A DNA stretch of 64,000 nt. Source: Pseudomonas sp. 8O (lineage in GTDB: Bacteria; Pseudomonadota; Gammaproteobacteria; Pseudomonadales; Pseudomonadaceae). Shown piece after piece: positions 26,002-35,417 of this stretch. The DNA lies in assembly GCF_902506495.1 (NCBI RefSeq), contig NZ_LR733264.1, positions 620,001 through 684,000 of the forward strand, given 5' to 3'. The notes under the pieces are model-generated. The model was given only the letters and a program-made list of their open reading frames with translations. It did not search any database and was not told where the DNA came from. Position 1 is the stretch's first letter. Every line of letters begins with the position of its first letter. The position numbers were made by a program, and so were the translations under genes.

Positions 26002-26718
26002 TCAGTCGCGACGACCTTCCACCGACTTGCCGGAGACGGTGCCTTCCTTGAGCATGATCTGGTATTCCTTGCCGTCGGTCTCCACCTGATGCAGGCGCAC
26101 CAGCAGGTGGCCCCAGTCCTTGGCGAACCACAACACGGTCTTGCGGGTGCTTTGCGTGGGGTCCCGCACGCGCTCGACCTTGATCGCGTCGATCAGGCCG
26201 GCCTTGGTGCGTACCACTTCTTCGCCCAGCACACGGAAGTCGTAGGTTTCGATCTCATCACCGTCGACCACCTGATAGCTCACGCTCTTCTTGCCGGCCG
26301 CGACGTCCTGTTGCAGGGCGATCTGGTAGGTGGACTTGTCCAGCAGGCCGCGATTGAGCGGGAAGCGCACGGCGTCACCACGGTCGGTGCCGATCACTTG
26401 CTTCTGTTCCCAGTCGAAGTCCTGCTCGACCTTCTTGCCTTTGCCCAGGCCGCTGCGATTGAGGCGGTAGGTCAGTGGCATCAGGGTCTGGTTGTCGACC
26501 CGGAAGGTGCTTTCTTCGGTGAGGCCGGCGACCAGCATCGACGCTTCGAAGTTGAGGGTCCAGCGGCCGTCATCTTCGCGCTTGAGGCTACGCTCGGCGC
26601 TGCCACTGACCGGCAACTGCTTCCAGTCCGCGGTGTAACTGGCGGAGAAGGGCTGCAGATCCTCGGCAAGGGCGGGCAGGCTGAACAGTGTCAGGGCGAA
26701 CAGCAGGGCACGACGCAT
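26002..26718 (-). CDS. DUF3108 periplasmic protein
   Basis: A 238-residue exported protein: signal peptide residues 1-18 (ALLFALTLFSLPALA), then a beta-rich DUF3108 domain (PFSASYTADWKQLPVSGSAERSL, TLMPLTYRLNRSGLGKGKKVEQDFDW). Function unknown. It lies just downstream of purN, in the same order as PAO1 PA0943-PA0944-PA0945 as I recall it, so it is a conserved neighbour and not a purine enzyme. Confidence 0.85.
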   Translation of the reverse strand: MRRALLFALTLFSLPALAEDLQPFSASYTADWKQLPVSGSAERSLKREDDGRWTLNFEASMLVAGLTEESTFRVDNQTLMPLTYRLNRSGLGKGKKVEQDFDWEQKQVIGTDRGDAVRFPLNRGLLDKSTYQIALQQDVAAGKKSVSYQVVDGDEIETYDFRVLGEEVVRTKAGLIDAIKVERVRDPTQSTRKTVLWFAKDWGHLLVRLHQVETDGKEYQIMLKEGTVSGKSVEGRRD

Positions 26719-26726
26719 AGAGTCTC

Positions 26727-27371
26727 CTAGGTTCGAATCAGGTGGCCGCTGGCGGGCAGCGGCTGGCCATCCAGCATTGCGCCTTGAGCGTCAAGACGCA
26801 AGCGACCTTCGGCAAACCAGCGTACAGCCAGAGGGTAGATCTGGTGTTCCTGAATGTGCACGCGGCGGGCCAGGCTTTCGGCCGTGTCGTCTGCCATTAC
26901 TGGCAACACAGCTTGTACGACCAGAGGGCCACCATCGAGTTCCTCGGTGACGAAGTGCACGCTGCAGCCGTGTTCGCTGTCGCCAGCTTCGAGAGCCCGC
27001 TGGTGGGTGTGCAGGCCTTTGTGCCTAGGTAGCAGTGAGGGATGGATATTCAGCAGGCGGCCTGCATAGTGCTGAACGAAGCCGGGCGTGAGGATGCGCA
27101 TGAAGCCGGCCAGCACCACCAGATCAGGCTGGTGGGCGTCGATGGCCTGGATCAGAGCGGCATCGAAGGCTTCGCGGCCGTCGAACTGCTTGTGGTCAAG
27201 CAGTTCGGTGGCTATCCCTGCCTGTTTCGCCCGCTCCAGGCCATAGGCACCGGCGCGGTTGCAGATAACCGCGGCGATGCGGGCCGGATTGCCGTCGTGG
27301 GCAACGCTGTCGATCAGCGCTTGCAGATTGCTGCCTGACCCGGAGATCAGGACGACGACATTGCAGGGCAT
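26727..27371 (-). CDS. purN: Phosphoribosylglycinamide formyltransferase
   Basis: A 214-residue enzyme for the third step of purine synthesis, transferring formyl from 10-formyltetrahydrofolate to GAR. VVLISGSGSNLQALID is the phosphate loop, and INIHPSLLPRHKGLHTHQRAL holds the catalytic His with the upstream Asn, with SVHFVTEELDGGPLV following (catalytic Asp). The ATG overlaps the purM stop (TGATG), so the two are coupled. Confidence 0.97.
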   Translation of the reverse strand: MPCNVVVLISGSGSNLQALIDSVAHDGNPARIAAVICNRAGAYGLERAKQAGIATELLDHKQFDGREAFDAALIQAIDAHQPDLVVLAGFMRILTPGFVQHYAGRLLNIHPSLLPRHKGLHTHQRALEAGDSEHGCSVHFVTEELDGGPLVVQAVLPVMADDTAESLARRVHIQEHQIYPLAVRWFAEGRLRLDAQGAMLDGQPLPASGHLIRT

Positions 27372-28429
27372 CAGTGGGCTTTCAGGTTGTTCAGCTGAAC
27401 CTGGGCTGCACCTTCTGCAGCTTCGGTGATCTGGCCGATGACCCAGGGTTGCTCGCCGCTGGCACGCAGGCTGGCCAGGGCAGTTTCGACCTGATCCTGA
27501 GCGACGCAGATGACCATGCCGACGCCACAGTTCAGGACGCGGTGCATTTCATGCTCGTCGACGTTGCCTTTTTCCTGCAGCCAGTCGAACACGGCCGGGC
27601 GATTCCAGCTGGCGACGTCGATCACCGCCTGGGCGCCTTGCGGCAGTACGCGCGGGATGTTGTCCAGCAGGCCGCCGCCGGTGATGTGGGCCATGGCCTT
27701 GACCGCGCCGGTGTCCTTGATCAGCTTGAGTAGCGGCTTGACGTAGATACGGGTCGGCGCCATCAGCAGGTCGGCCAGGGCCTTGCCGTCCAGCTGCACC
27801 TGCTCGATGTCGGCGCCGGAGACTTCGATGATCTTGCGGATCAACGAGTAGCCGTTGGAGTGCGGGCCGGAGGAGGGCAGTGCAATCAGGGCGTCGCCAG
27901 TGACCACCTTGGAACCGTCGATGATTTCGCTCTTTTCCACCACGCCAACGCAGAAGCCGGCCAGGTCGTAGTCCTCGCCTTCGTACATGCCCGGCATCTC
28001 GGCAGTTTCACCGCCGACCAGAGAGCAGCCAGCCAGTTCGCAGCCAGCGCCGATGCCGGTGACCACGGTGGCGGCCACATCGACGTTGAGCTTGCCGGTG
28101 GCGTAGTAGTCGAGGAAGAACAGCGGCTCGGCGCCGCAGACCACCAGATCGTTGACGCACATGGCGACCAGGTCCTGGCCGATGCTGTCGTGCTTGTTCA
28201 GGTTCAGCGCCAGGCGCAGCTTGGTGCCGACGCCATCGGTACCGGACACCAGGACGGGTTGCTTGTAGCCGGCCGGGATCTCGCACAGGGCGCCGAAGCC
28301 GCCCAGGCCACCCATGACTTCCGGACGCGCAGTGCGCTTGGCCACGCCCTTGATGCGCTCGACCAGGGCTTCACCGGCATCGATGTCGACGCCTGCGTCC
28401 TTGTAGCTGATGGAGGGTTGCTTGCTCAT
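27371..28429 (-). CDS. purM: Phosphoribosylformylglycinamidine cyclo-ligase
   Basis: A 352-residue AIR synthetase, fifth step of purine synthesis. Clear family segments: [52 protein letters not shown] and [18 protein letters not shown]. The ATG at 28429 gives the usual N terminus; the 20 extra in-frame residues upstream are not conserved in kind. Divergent from the DUF2066 gene with a 247-bp gap. Confidence 0.97.
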   Translation of the reverse strand: MSKQPSISYKDAGVDIDAGEALVERIKGVAKRTARPEVMGGLGGFGALCEIPAGYKQPVLVSGTDGVGTKLRLALNLNKHDSIGQDLVAMCVNDLVVCGAEPLFFLDYYATGKLNVDVAATVVTGIGAGCELAGCSLVGGETAEMPGMYEGEDYDLAGFCVGVVEKSEIIDGSKVVTGDALIALPSSGPHSNGYSLIRKIIEVSGADIEQVQLDGKALADLLMAPTRIYVKPLLKLIKDTGAVKAMAHITGGGLLDNIPRVLPQGAQAVIDVASWNRPAVFDWLQEKGNVDEHEMHRVLNCGVGMVICVAQDQVETALASLRASGEQPWVIGQITEAAEGAAQVQLNNLKAH

Positions 28430-28676
28430 AGATCCGGGCCTTTGGATGGGGAGTTCGTGTAGGCGCCGACGTGGCGCAGGCTCATCCAAGGAGCCCGGCG
28501 CGCGTACCGGCTGGCGGAGGCGCGCGATTTTATCAGGCTTGCCCGGTAGCGGCCACTCGCGTGCATGCGCTTCGTCGCAGGCACGGGCTCTGGTTGCCGG
28601 GGCTTGAGCGGCTGTTTAAGGTATAGGCCTTTGTGGCCGCCCTCCGTGCAGCCATCCCTTGCGAGAGTCCGCCCCA

Positions 28677-29717
28677 ATGCGTTTGCCCATCCGTCTGCTG
28701 TTCTTCTGTCTGTCGCTCCTGAGCCTGCCGGCATTGGCCGCGCCGGTTACCGGTCTTTATCAGGTGCGTGAACCCGTGGCGGATCAGCAGCCGGAAAGCC
28801 GTGACGCGGCCATGCAGAAGGCCCTGCAGACTCTGGTGCTGCGTTTGACCGGTGATGCCAAGGCGCTGCAGAGCGCTGGGCTGGAAGGTCTGCGCAAGGA
28901 CCCGCAACAGATCGTCAGTCAGTACGGATATGAAGGTGACGCGCTGTTGGTCGAGTTCGATCCAGCCAGCACCGATCACCAACTGCGCCAGGCAGGCCTT
29001 GCCCTGTGGGGCGCCAACCGTCCGGCCATTCTCACCTGGTGGCTCAACGAATCGCCGGAAGGCAGCCAACTGGTTGGCGAAAGCCAGAGTGCAGCGGCGT
29101 TGCTACGCGATGCTGCTCAGCATCGTGGCCTGCCGCTGCGTCTGCCGCTGGCGGACCTGAGCGAGCAGGCGCTGGGCAATGCCGATACGTTGCTGGCCAA
29201 CGATCCGCAAGCACTGCGCGAGGCCTCCGAGCGCTATGGCGCCGATGCTTTGCTGGCCGTGCAGGCGACCGAGAGCAGCGGCAACTGGCAGGCCACCTGG
29301 CGCCTGTGGTTGGGCGACGAACGTGAACAGGGCAAGGCCGAAGGCGCTGATCAGGCTGCGCTGGCCGATGCCGTGCTGCTGGCGGTGGCCGAACGCCTGG
29401 CCCCGCGTTTTCTGGTCAAGCCTGGTGCTGCGCAAAGCCTGACGCTGGTAATCGAAGGTGCAGACCTGGGTCGTTTCGCGGCGCTGGAGCGCTTGCTCGA
29501 ACCCTTCGCCGCGCGTTTGCAGGAGATCGATGGCCAGCGCCTGGTCTATCAGGTCAGTGCCAGCCCGGAGCAATTGCGTGCGCAACTGGCATTGGGGCAG
29601 TTGCAGGAAGTCAGCGAGCCGCTCGATGCCGCTGAGCCGGTAGAGAACCCGGGGGCCGCTACAACCGAGGCTCCGCAGGTGAAACCGCGCACCGATCAGT
29701 TGCGCTTTCGTTGGTAG
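28677..29717 (+). CDS. DUF2066 exported protein
   Basis: A 346-residue protein with a signal peptide (PIRLLFFCLSLLSLPALA, cleavage about residue 21) and a DUF2066 domain (GLYQVREPVADQQPESRDAAMQKALQTLVLRLTG at the start; NRPAILTWWLNE in the middle). Function unknown; conserved in gammaproteobacteria beside purMN, perM and hda, as here. The C-terminal 40 residues are proline-rich and poorly structured. The TTG six codons upstream is a weaker start. Confidence 0.86.
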   Translation: MRLPIRLLFFCLSLLSLPALAAPVTGLYQVREPVADQQPESRDAAMQKALQTLVLRLTGDAKALQSAGLEGLRKDPQQIVSQYGYEGDALLVEFDPASTDHQLRQAGLALWGANRPAILTWWLNESPEGSQLVGESQSAAALLRDAAQHRGLPLRLPLADLSEQALGNADTLLANDPQALREASERYGADALLAVQATESSGNWQATWRLWLGDEREQGKAEGADQAALADAVLLAVAERLAPRFLVKPGAAQSLTLVIEGADLGRFAALERLLEPFAARLQEIDGQRLVYQVSASPEQLRAQLALGQLQEVSEPLDAAEPVENPGAATTEAPQVKPRTDQLRFRW

Positions 29718-29790
29718 AATTCCTGTCGGGTAGACCACAGCCCAGTTCCGCGGCGCCTTACTGGCGCCGTTTCGCATCGAGGACGCGAGC

Positions 29791-30882
29791 ATGACCGATT
29801 CCACCCGTTGGCTATGGATGGCTGGGCTGTTCCTGCTCGGCTGGCTGCTGTACCTGTTACACCCGATTCTTTCCCCGTTCCTGATCGGTATCCTGCTGGC
29901 CTATCTGGGCGACCCGCTGGTCGACCGCCTCGAGCGGCACCGCCTGTCGCGCACCGGCGGCGTAGTGGTGGTGTTCACGCTGTTCGCGCTGGTGCTGCTG
30001 ATCCTGTTGCTGGTGCTGGTGCCCATGCTGGGGCGACAGCTGGTGCGTCTGTACCAGCTGGCGCCGGAAATGCTCGACTGGCTGCAGGGTACGGCGTTGC
30101 CCTGGTCGCAATCACATCTGGGTTTGCAGGATGACCTGCTGCAGATCGACCAACTCAAGCAGGTCTTCACCGATAACATCGGCAAGACCACCGATGTGCT
30201 CAAGATGGTGCTGGCTCAGGCCACGTCCTCGGGCCTGGCGCTGCTGGCCTGGCTGGGCAACCTGCTGCTGATTCCGGTGGTGAGCTTCTACCTGATGCGC
30301 GACTGGGATGTGCTGGTCGAGCGCCTGCGTCGCCTGCTGCCGCGCCAGCGCGAAGGGTTGGTAGTCAAGCTGACTGGTGAATGCCACGAGGTGCTCGGTG
30401 CCTTCCTGCGTGGCCAGTTGATGGTAATGCTGGCGCTAAGCATCATCTACGCCTCTGGCCTGATGCTGGTGGGGTTGGAGCTGGGGTTGCTGATCGGTGT
30501 GCTGGCTGGCCTGGCGAGCATCGTGCCCTACATGGGCTTCATCGTCGGCATCGGTGCGGCGTTGACTGCCGCGTTGTTCCAGTTCGGTCTTGAGCCCTAT
30601 CCGTTGATCGGCATCGGTGTGGTGTTCATGATCGGCCAACTGCTCGAAGGTATGGTCCTGACACCCATGTTGGTGGGTGATCGCATCGGTTTGCATCCGG
30701 TCGCAGTGATCTTCGCCATCCTCGCTGGCGGCCAGCTGTTTGGCTTCACCGGCGTGCTGCTGGCCTTGCCAGTTGCTGCAGTAATCATGGTTCTGCTGCG
30801 CCATGCCCATGATTTGTATAAACTTTCCGGCCTTTACGGAGAGTCCAACAGCGGTTCTGACGAACCGCCGAGCCCTGCATGA
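29791..30882 (+). CDS. perM: AI-2E family transporter (PerM-like)
   Basis: A 363-residue membrane protein of the AI-2E/PerM family with about seven to eight helices; GDPLVDRLERHRLSRTGGVVVVFTLFAL in the first quarter and GFIVGIGAALTAALFQFGLEP, LLEGMVLTPMLVGDRIGLHP and GQLFGFTGVLLALPVAAVIMV near the end are family segments. Some members export quorum signals, others couple sodium and proton exchange; this one's cargo is unknown. GAGG lies eight bases before the ATG. The stop overlaps the hda start (ATGA). Confidence 0.9.
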   Translation: MTDSTRWLWMAGLFLLGWLLYLLHPILSPFLIGILLAYLGDPLVDRLERHRLSRTGGVVVVFTLFALVLLILLLVLVPMLGRQLVRLYQLAPEMLDWLQGTALPWSQSHLGLQDDLLQIDQLKQVFTDNIGKTTDVLKMVLAQATSSGLALLAWLGNLLLIPVVSFYLMRDWDVLVERLRRLLPRQREGLVVKLTGECHEVLGAFLRGQLMVMLALSIIYASGLMLVGLELGLLIGVLAGLASIVPYMGFIVGIGAALTAALFQFGLEPYPLIGIGVVFMIGQLLEGMVLTPMLVGDRIGLHPVAVIFAILAGGQLFGFTGVLLALPVAAVIMVLLRHAHDLYKLSGLYGESNSGSDEPPSPA

Positions 30883-31583
30883 AACCAATCCAGCTGCCTC
30901 TGGGGGTGCGTCTGCGTGACGACGCCACCTTCGCCAACTACTACCCCGGCGCCAATGCCGCCGCCCTGGGCTATGTCGAGCGTCTGTGCGAGGCCGATGC
31001 CGGCTGGACGGAAAGCCTGATCTATCTGTGGGGCACTGAGGGCGTGGGGCGCAGCCACTTGCTGCAGGCCGCCTGCCTGCGTTTCGAGCAGCGCGGCGAA
31101 GCGGTGGTGTACCTGCCGCTTGGCGAGGTGGTGCAGCATGGCCCGGAGTTGCTCGACAACCTCGAGCTGTGTGAGCTGGTCTGTCTCGATGATCTCGATG
31201 CAGTGGCTGGCCGCAGCGACTGGGAAGAGGGTTTGTTCCACCTGTTCAATCGTCTGCGTGACAGCGGCCGGCGTCTGTTGCTGGCCGGCACCATGTCGCC
31301 GCGCGAGTTGCCCATTCAACTGCCCGATCTGAAGTCGCGGTTGACCCTGGCGCTGGTCTTCCAACTGCACGAGCTGTCTGATGAGGACAAGCTGCGCGCC
31401 CTGCAGCTGCGTGCCTCGCGTCGTGGCCTGCAGATGAGCGACGAGGTTGGCCGCTTCATCCTCACCCGTGGCGAACGCAGCATGAGCGCGCTGTTCGAGC
31501 TGCTGGAACGCCTGGATCAGGCTTCGCTGCAGGCCCAGCGCAAGCTGACCATTCCCTTTCTCAAGGAAACGCTGGGCTGGTAG
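30879..31583 (+). CDS. hda: DnaA regulatory inactivator Hda
   Basis: A 234-residue AAA+ protein homologous to the DnaA core. With the DNA-loaded sliding clamp it stimulates DnaA-ATP hydrolysis after initiation. The N-terminal QLPLGV is the clamp-binding motif; LWGTEGVGRSHLLQA is the Walker A region; LVCLDDLDAVAG is Walker B; SRLTLALVFQLHELSDEDKLRALQLRA is the arginine-finger/box VII area. Coupled to perM by a four-base overlap, a conserved pairing in pseudomonads. Confidence 0.95.
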   Translation: MKPIQLPLGVRLRDDATFANYYPGANAAALGYVERLCEADAGWTESLIYLWGTEGVGRSHLLQAACLRFEQRGEAVVYLPLGEVVQHGPELLDNLELCELVCLDDLDAVAGRSDWEEGLFHLFNRLRDSGRRLLLAGTMSPRELPIQLPDLKSRLTLALVFQLHELSDEDKLRALQLRASRRGLQMSDEVGRFILTRGERSMSALFELLERLDQASLQAQRKLTIPFLKETLGW

Positions 31584-31675
31584 CGGCAAGCTGCAAGCCA
31601 ACACGCGTCGGTCGGCGCATCGCTCTGCCTGTCCCCAAGCCCCGCTACATGCTCGATTCAGAGTCCGGGCGGCCC

Positions 31676-31733
31676 TTGGTGCGCGCGGCGCACCCTACGA
31701 CGGAAACATGTAGGGTGCGCCGTGCGCACCAAT
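31676..31733. repeat. Inverted pair of family A REPs
   Basis: TTGGTGCGCGCGGCGCACCCTAC (31676-31698) faces GTAGGGTGCGCCGTGCGCACC (31710-31730) between the convergent hda and DUF2069 genes, where it may act as a shared 3' end. Confidence 0.7.
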
Positions 31734-31767
31734 AAGCCCCCTGAATAGCGCGGCTTGCGGCTGTTGC

Positions 31768-32175
31768 TTATTCCCCCGCCAGCTTGCGATCGTACTGAAA
31801 GCGCCAGCGGGTATAGAGCAGGGCGCAGCAGAACAGGCCGAAGCTGATTACCGCCTCCAGCGCGCCGAACAGAGCACGCGCCGGATCGATGGCGGCCAGT
31901 ACGCCCTGGATGAAATAGATATTGACCACGAAGCAGGCCCAGGCGTGGGCACGGGCGTTTCCCATCAATATCCCGGGGGCGAGCAACGCCAGCGGCAGCA
32001 GCTGAATGGCCAGCACCACGCCGACCCGCGCGCCATGCAGATCGGCGAAGGCCAGATTCCACACCAGCAGCAGGGTCAGCAGGGCGATGAAACTGAACAG
32101 ACTCAGTGCTCGACTGAGTTTGACCCGTGGCTCCAGCCATTCGAGGCTGGGCAGGGGTTTCTTCGCTCGGGCCAC
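31768..32175 (-). CDS. DUF2069 membrane protein
   Basis: A 135-residue protein with four predicted helices (LFSFIALLTLLLVWNLAF; VVLAIQLLPLALLAPGILMG; ACFVVNIYFIQGVLAAI; VISFGLFCCALLYTRW) and a basic N terminus, matching DUF2069. Function unknown. I start it at the GTG at 32175, four bases after the wrbA stop, because GGAG lies eight bases upstream and the frame before it is inside wrbA. Third gene of the arsC-like/wrbA/DUF2069 unit. Confidence 0.82.
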   Translation of the reverse strand: MARAKKPLPSLEWLEPRVKLSRALSLFSFIALLTLLLVWNLAFADLHGARVGVVLAIQLLPLALLAPGILMGNARAHAWACFVVNIYFIQGVLAAIDPARALFGALEAVISFGLFCCALLYTRWRFQYDRKLAGE

Positions 32176-32177
32176 GT

Positions 32178-33158
<981 letters not shown>

Positions 33159-33260
33159 CTAACCGCCTGGTGCGCGGATGCACGCAAACCGCTGGGTCGC
33201 TTTGCTGCGACCTTTTCACGCGGCGCACTGTCTGTAAGGTTTGAGAGCTAAGGAGAGGGC

Positions 33261-34478
33261 ATGCGGGTTCGTTTTAAGGACTGGCTGGGGTTCTGGCTGA
33301 GTCTCTACAAGCGTTTCGTGGAGAACCGTGGCGCAGGCAATGCGGCTGCCTTGACCTACACCACCTTGTTCGCCGTGGTGCCGATGATGACCGTGACCTT
33401 CGCCATGCTTTCGGCGATTCCGGCATTCAAGGACGTGGGCGAGGACATCCAGGGTTTCATCTTCAATAACTTCGTGCCTTCCACTGGCGAGACGGTGCAG
33501 GAGTACCTGCGCGAGTTCACCACTCAGGCGCGGCAGTTGACCTGGTTCGGTGTGGGGCTGCTGGCTGTCACCGCCTTCCTCATGCTGGTGACCATCGAAA
33601 AGACCTTCAACGTGATCTGGCGGGTGCGTCAGCCGCGCCGCGGTATGTCCAGCTTTCTGCTGTACTGGGCGATCCTCAGCCTCGGGCCGTTGCTACTGGG
33701 GGCAGGTTTTGCGATCAGTACCTATATCGCCTCGCTGTCGCTGATTTCCGGGCCGGATGCCGTCTTGGGCGCCAAGACCCTGCTTGCCTTCGCGCCGCTG
33801 CTATCGAGCATCGCAGCCTTTACCTTGCTCTATGCGGCGGTCCCGAATACTCGGGTGTCCTTGCGCCATGCGTTGCTGGGTGGTTTGTTCAGCGCCGTAC
33901 TGTTCGAAGTGGCCAAGGCACTGTTCGGCCTATACGTGCGCCTGTTTCCCGGTTACCACCTGATCTACGGCGCCTTCGCCACGGTGCCGCTGTTTCTGCT
34001 GTGGATCTATCTGTCCTGGTTGATCGTGCTGCTGGGCGCCGAGCTGGTGTACGGCCTCTCGCAACCACGGCATTGGCGCCGCGAACCCATCCCCAAGGGA
34101 TTGATTCTGCTAGTGGTGCTGCGCCTGTTGCTCAAGCGTCAGCAGAAGGGTGAAGTCCTGCATTACGGCGATATGCAGCGTGCTGGCTGGCGTTTACCCG
34201 AGGACGAGTGGAGTCAAGTGATGGACTTCCTCGAGCGCGAGCACCTGGCATGCAAGGCCAACGGTGGAGGTTGGGTGCTGTGCCGTGACCTGCATAATTT
34301 TTCCCTGCATCAACTACTCGAGTGCAGCCCTTGGCCGTTGCCAAGCCTCTCGCAACTGCCCGCTCAGCTTGACGAGCCCTGGTATCCGGCATTGCGCGAG
34401 GGAATGGAACGCATGCAAGCGGAGCGCGAGGAGCAGTTCGGCGCCAGTCTGGCGGACTGGTTGCCGGGGAAGGGCTGA
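33261..34478 (+). CDS. yihY: YihY family inner membrane protein
   Basis: A 405-residue protein: six membrane helices of the YihY/virulence factor BrkB family in residues 1-265 ([70 protein letters not shown]), then a soluble C-terminal winged-helix-like domain of about 140 residues. Once called ribonuclease BN in error. AAGGAG lies five to six bases before the ATG. Confidence 0.92.
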   Translation: MRVRFKDWLGFWLSLYKRFVENRGAGNAAALTYTTLFAVVPMMTVTFAMLSAIPAFKDVGEDIQGFIFNNFVPSTGETVQEYLREFTTQARQLTWFGVGLLAVTAFLMLVTIEKTFNVIWRVRQPRRGMSSFLLYWAILSLGPLLLGAGFAISTYIASLSLISGPDAVLGAKTLLAFAPLLSSIAAFTLLYAAVPNTRVSLRHALLGGLFSAVLFEVAKALFGLYVRLFPGYHLIYGAFATVPLFLLWIYLSWLIVLLGAELVYGLSQPRHWRREPIPKGLILLVVLRLLLKRQQKGEVLHYGDMQRAGWRLPEDEWSQVMDFLEREHLACKANGGGWVLCRDLHNFSLHQLLECSPWPLPSLSQLPAQLDEPWYPALREGMERMQAEREEQFGASLADWLPGKG

Positions 34479-34582
34479 GGAAGCGTAACGGAGGGTGACG
34501 AAAAACGTCACTTTCAGGCATTGCCCAGGCCTGATGCGCTCTGAGCAAAGGCGTGGCGGCAATGAATGCGTTGTAGAAGGGC

Positions 34583-34598
34583 TGGCACGCTTCTAGCA
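34583..34598 (+). promoter_or_regulatory. Sigma-54 promoter
   Basis: TGGCACGCTTCTAGCA matches the consensus TGGCACG-N4-TTGCA at all but one fixed position and has the required GG-N10-GC spacing (GG at 34584, GC at 34596). It points toward the small ORF at 34662 with a leader of about 50 bases. No other gene start is within reach on this strand. Confidence 0.65.
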
Positions 34599-34661
34599 AA
34601 TGCCAGGTCAGTTGCTATCGAACTGCCAGCAAGGCAGGGATCGCTGAGGACGCAGGCAGTA

Positions 34662-34862
34662 ATGACGGTAAAAAACAGGGTAATCCACCTTCACCGACGC
34701 GATCCGCAGGAAGCGCTGACGCGGCTCAACCGAATCACTGGGCTGCACTTCGCACGTTGGCCGGAGTCGCTGCTCGAGCATGTTGCTGCCGAAAACCTGC
34801 AGCCAGACGCTGACGACTCAAATCCGCAGGTTGCGCCCAGCTCCGGAGTTTCCTCAGGCTGA
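34662..34862 (+). CDS. Small protein of unknown function behind a sigma-54 promoter
   Basis: A 66-residue hydrophilic protein, no membrane segment, basic first half (VKNRVIHLHRRDPQEALTRLNRITGL) and acidic C terminus. I recognise no domain. The ATG has GAGGA 11 bases upstream, a loose but acceptable spacing; the frame is open further back to 34566. A symmetrical terminator follows six bases after the stop, so the unit is a complete promoter-ORF-terminator cassette. Confidence 0.6.
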   Translation: MTVKNRVIHLHRRDPQEALTRLNRITGLHFARWPESLLEHVAAENLQPDADDSNPQVAPSSGVSSG

Positions 34863-34867
34863 AAGCG

Positions 34868-34893
34868 AAACCCCGCGTCGATGCGCGGGGTTT
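34868..34893. terminator. Bidirectional terminator between small ORF and the 130-residue gene
   Basis: AAACCCCGCG and CGCGGGGTTT pair over ten bases with a six-base loop, between convergent genes. Short T-runs exist on both sides. Confidence 0.75.
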
Positions 34894-34910
34894 GATGTTC
34901 CAGTTCTGTC

Positions 34911-35303
34911 TCAGGCCATGGCCTGGCGGCTCTCGCTGTTGACCAACTCGACGGCTTGAACGAAGAATTCCTCGACTACCAGGCTTTGCGCCGGCACCGC
35001 CGAGCGCAGGCGCACCTGCATGTCTTCGATCTTCAGCCGCACCGGCATGCGAGCGATCCCTGAGAGCAGGATCTTGCCATGGGCATTGACCTTGCCGTGG
35101 TCGACATTGACCTCGCGACGCTTGTCTCCATCGCGATAACTCACCAGCAGTGACACCGGCAGATTGGCCAGCCCCGGCAGTTGCAGCCAGGTGGCGACGT
35201 TGTATTCGGCTACGCGCCCCTCGTAGGGCGTGACCAGCAGGCGAGCGGCGTCTACGATGCGCGAGGGCACGGAGCCAATCAGCTTGTCTTGCGCTTGGGA
35301 CAT
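34911..35303 (-). CDS. Conserved-looking hypothetical protein, 130 residues
   Basis: I do not recognise the family. It is soluble, with alternating hydrophobic segments suggesting a beta-sandwich or ferredoxin-like fold (ATWLQLPGLANLPVSLLVSYRDG; HGKILLSGIARMPVRLKIEDMQVRL), no signal peptide and no membrane helix. Codon use matches its neighbours. It lies 114 bp downstream of the PilZ-like gene on the same strand and could be in its operon. Confidence 0.65.
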   Translation of the reverse strand: MSQAQDKLIGSVPSRIVDAARLLVTPYEGRVAEYNVATWLQLPGLANLPVSLLVSYRDGDKRREVNVDHGKVNAHGKILLSGIARMPVRLKIEDMQVRLRSAVPAQSLVVEEFFVQAVELVNSESRQAMA

Positions 35304-35417
35304 GGTGAAATTCCAGGCTAGGTGAGACGTTAGTACCGGGAATTATAAGCAGCCACCTGCTGGCGAAACTGTGCACTCGGCGGACAGACCGCGTGACTGG
35401 AGTCGCAGTTTCGCGTA

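Noticed and set aside
31584-31767. Unannotated gene between hda and the DUF2069 gene
   Set aside because: The stretch is an inverted REP pair and flanking sequence; open frames there have no start signal.
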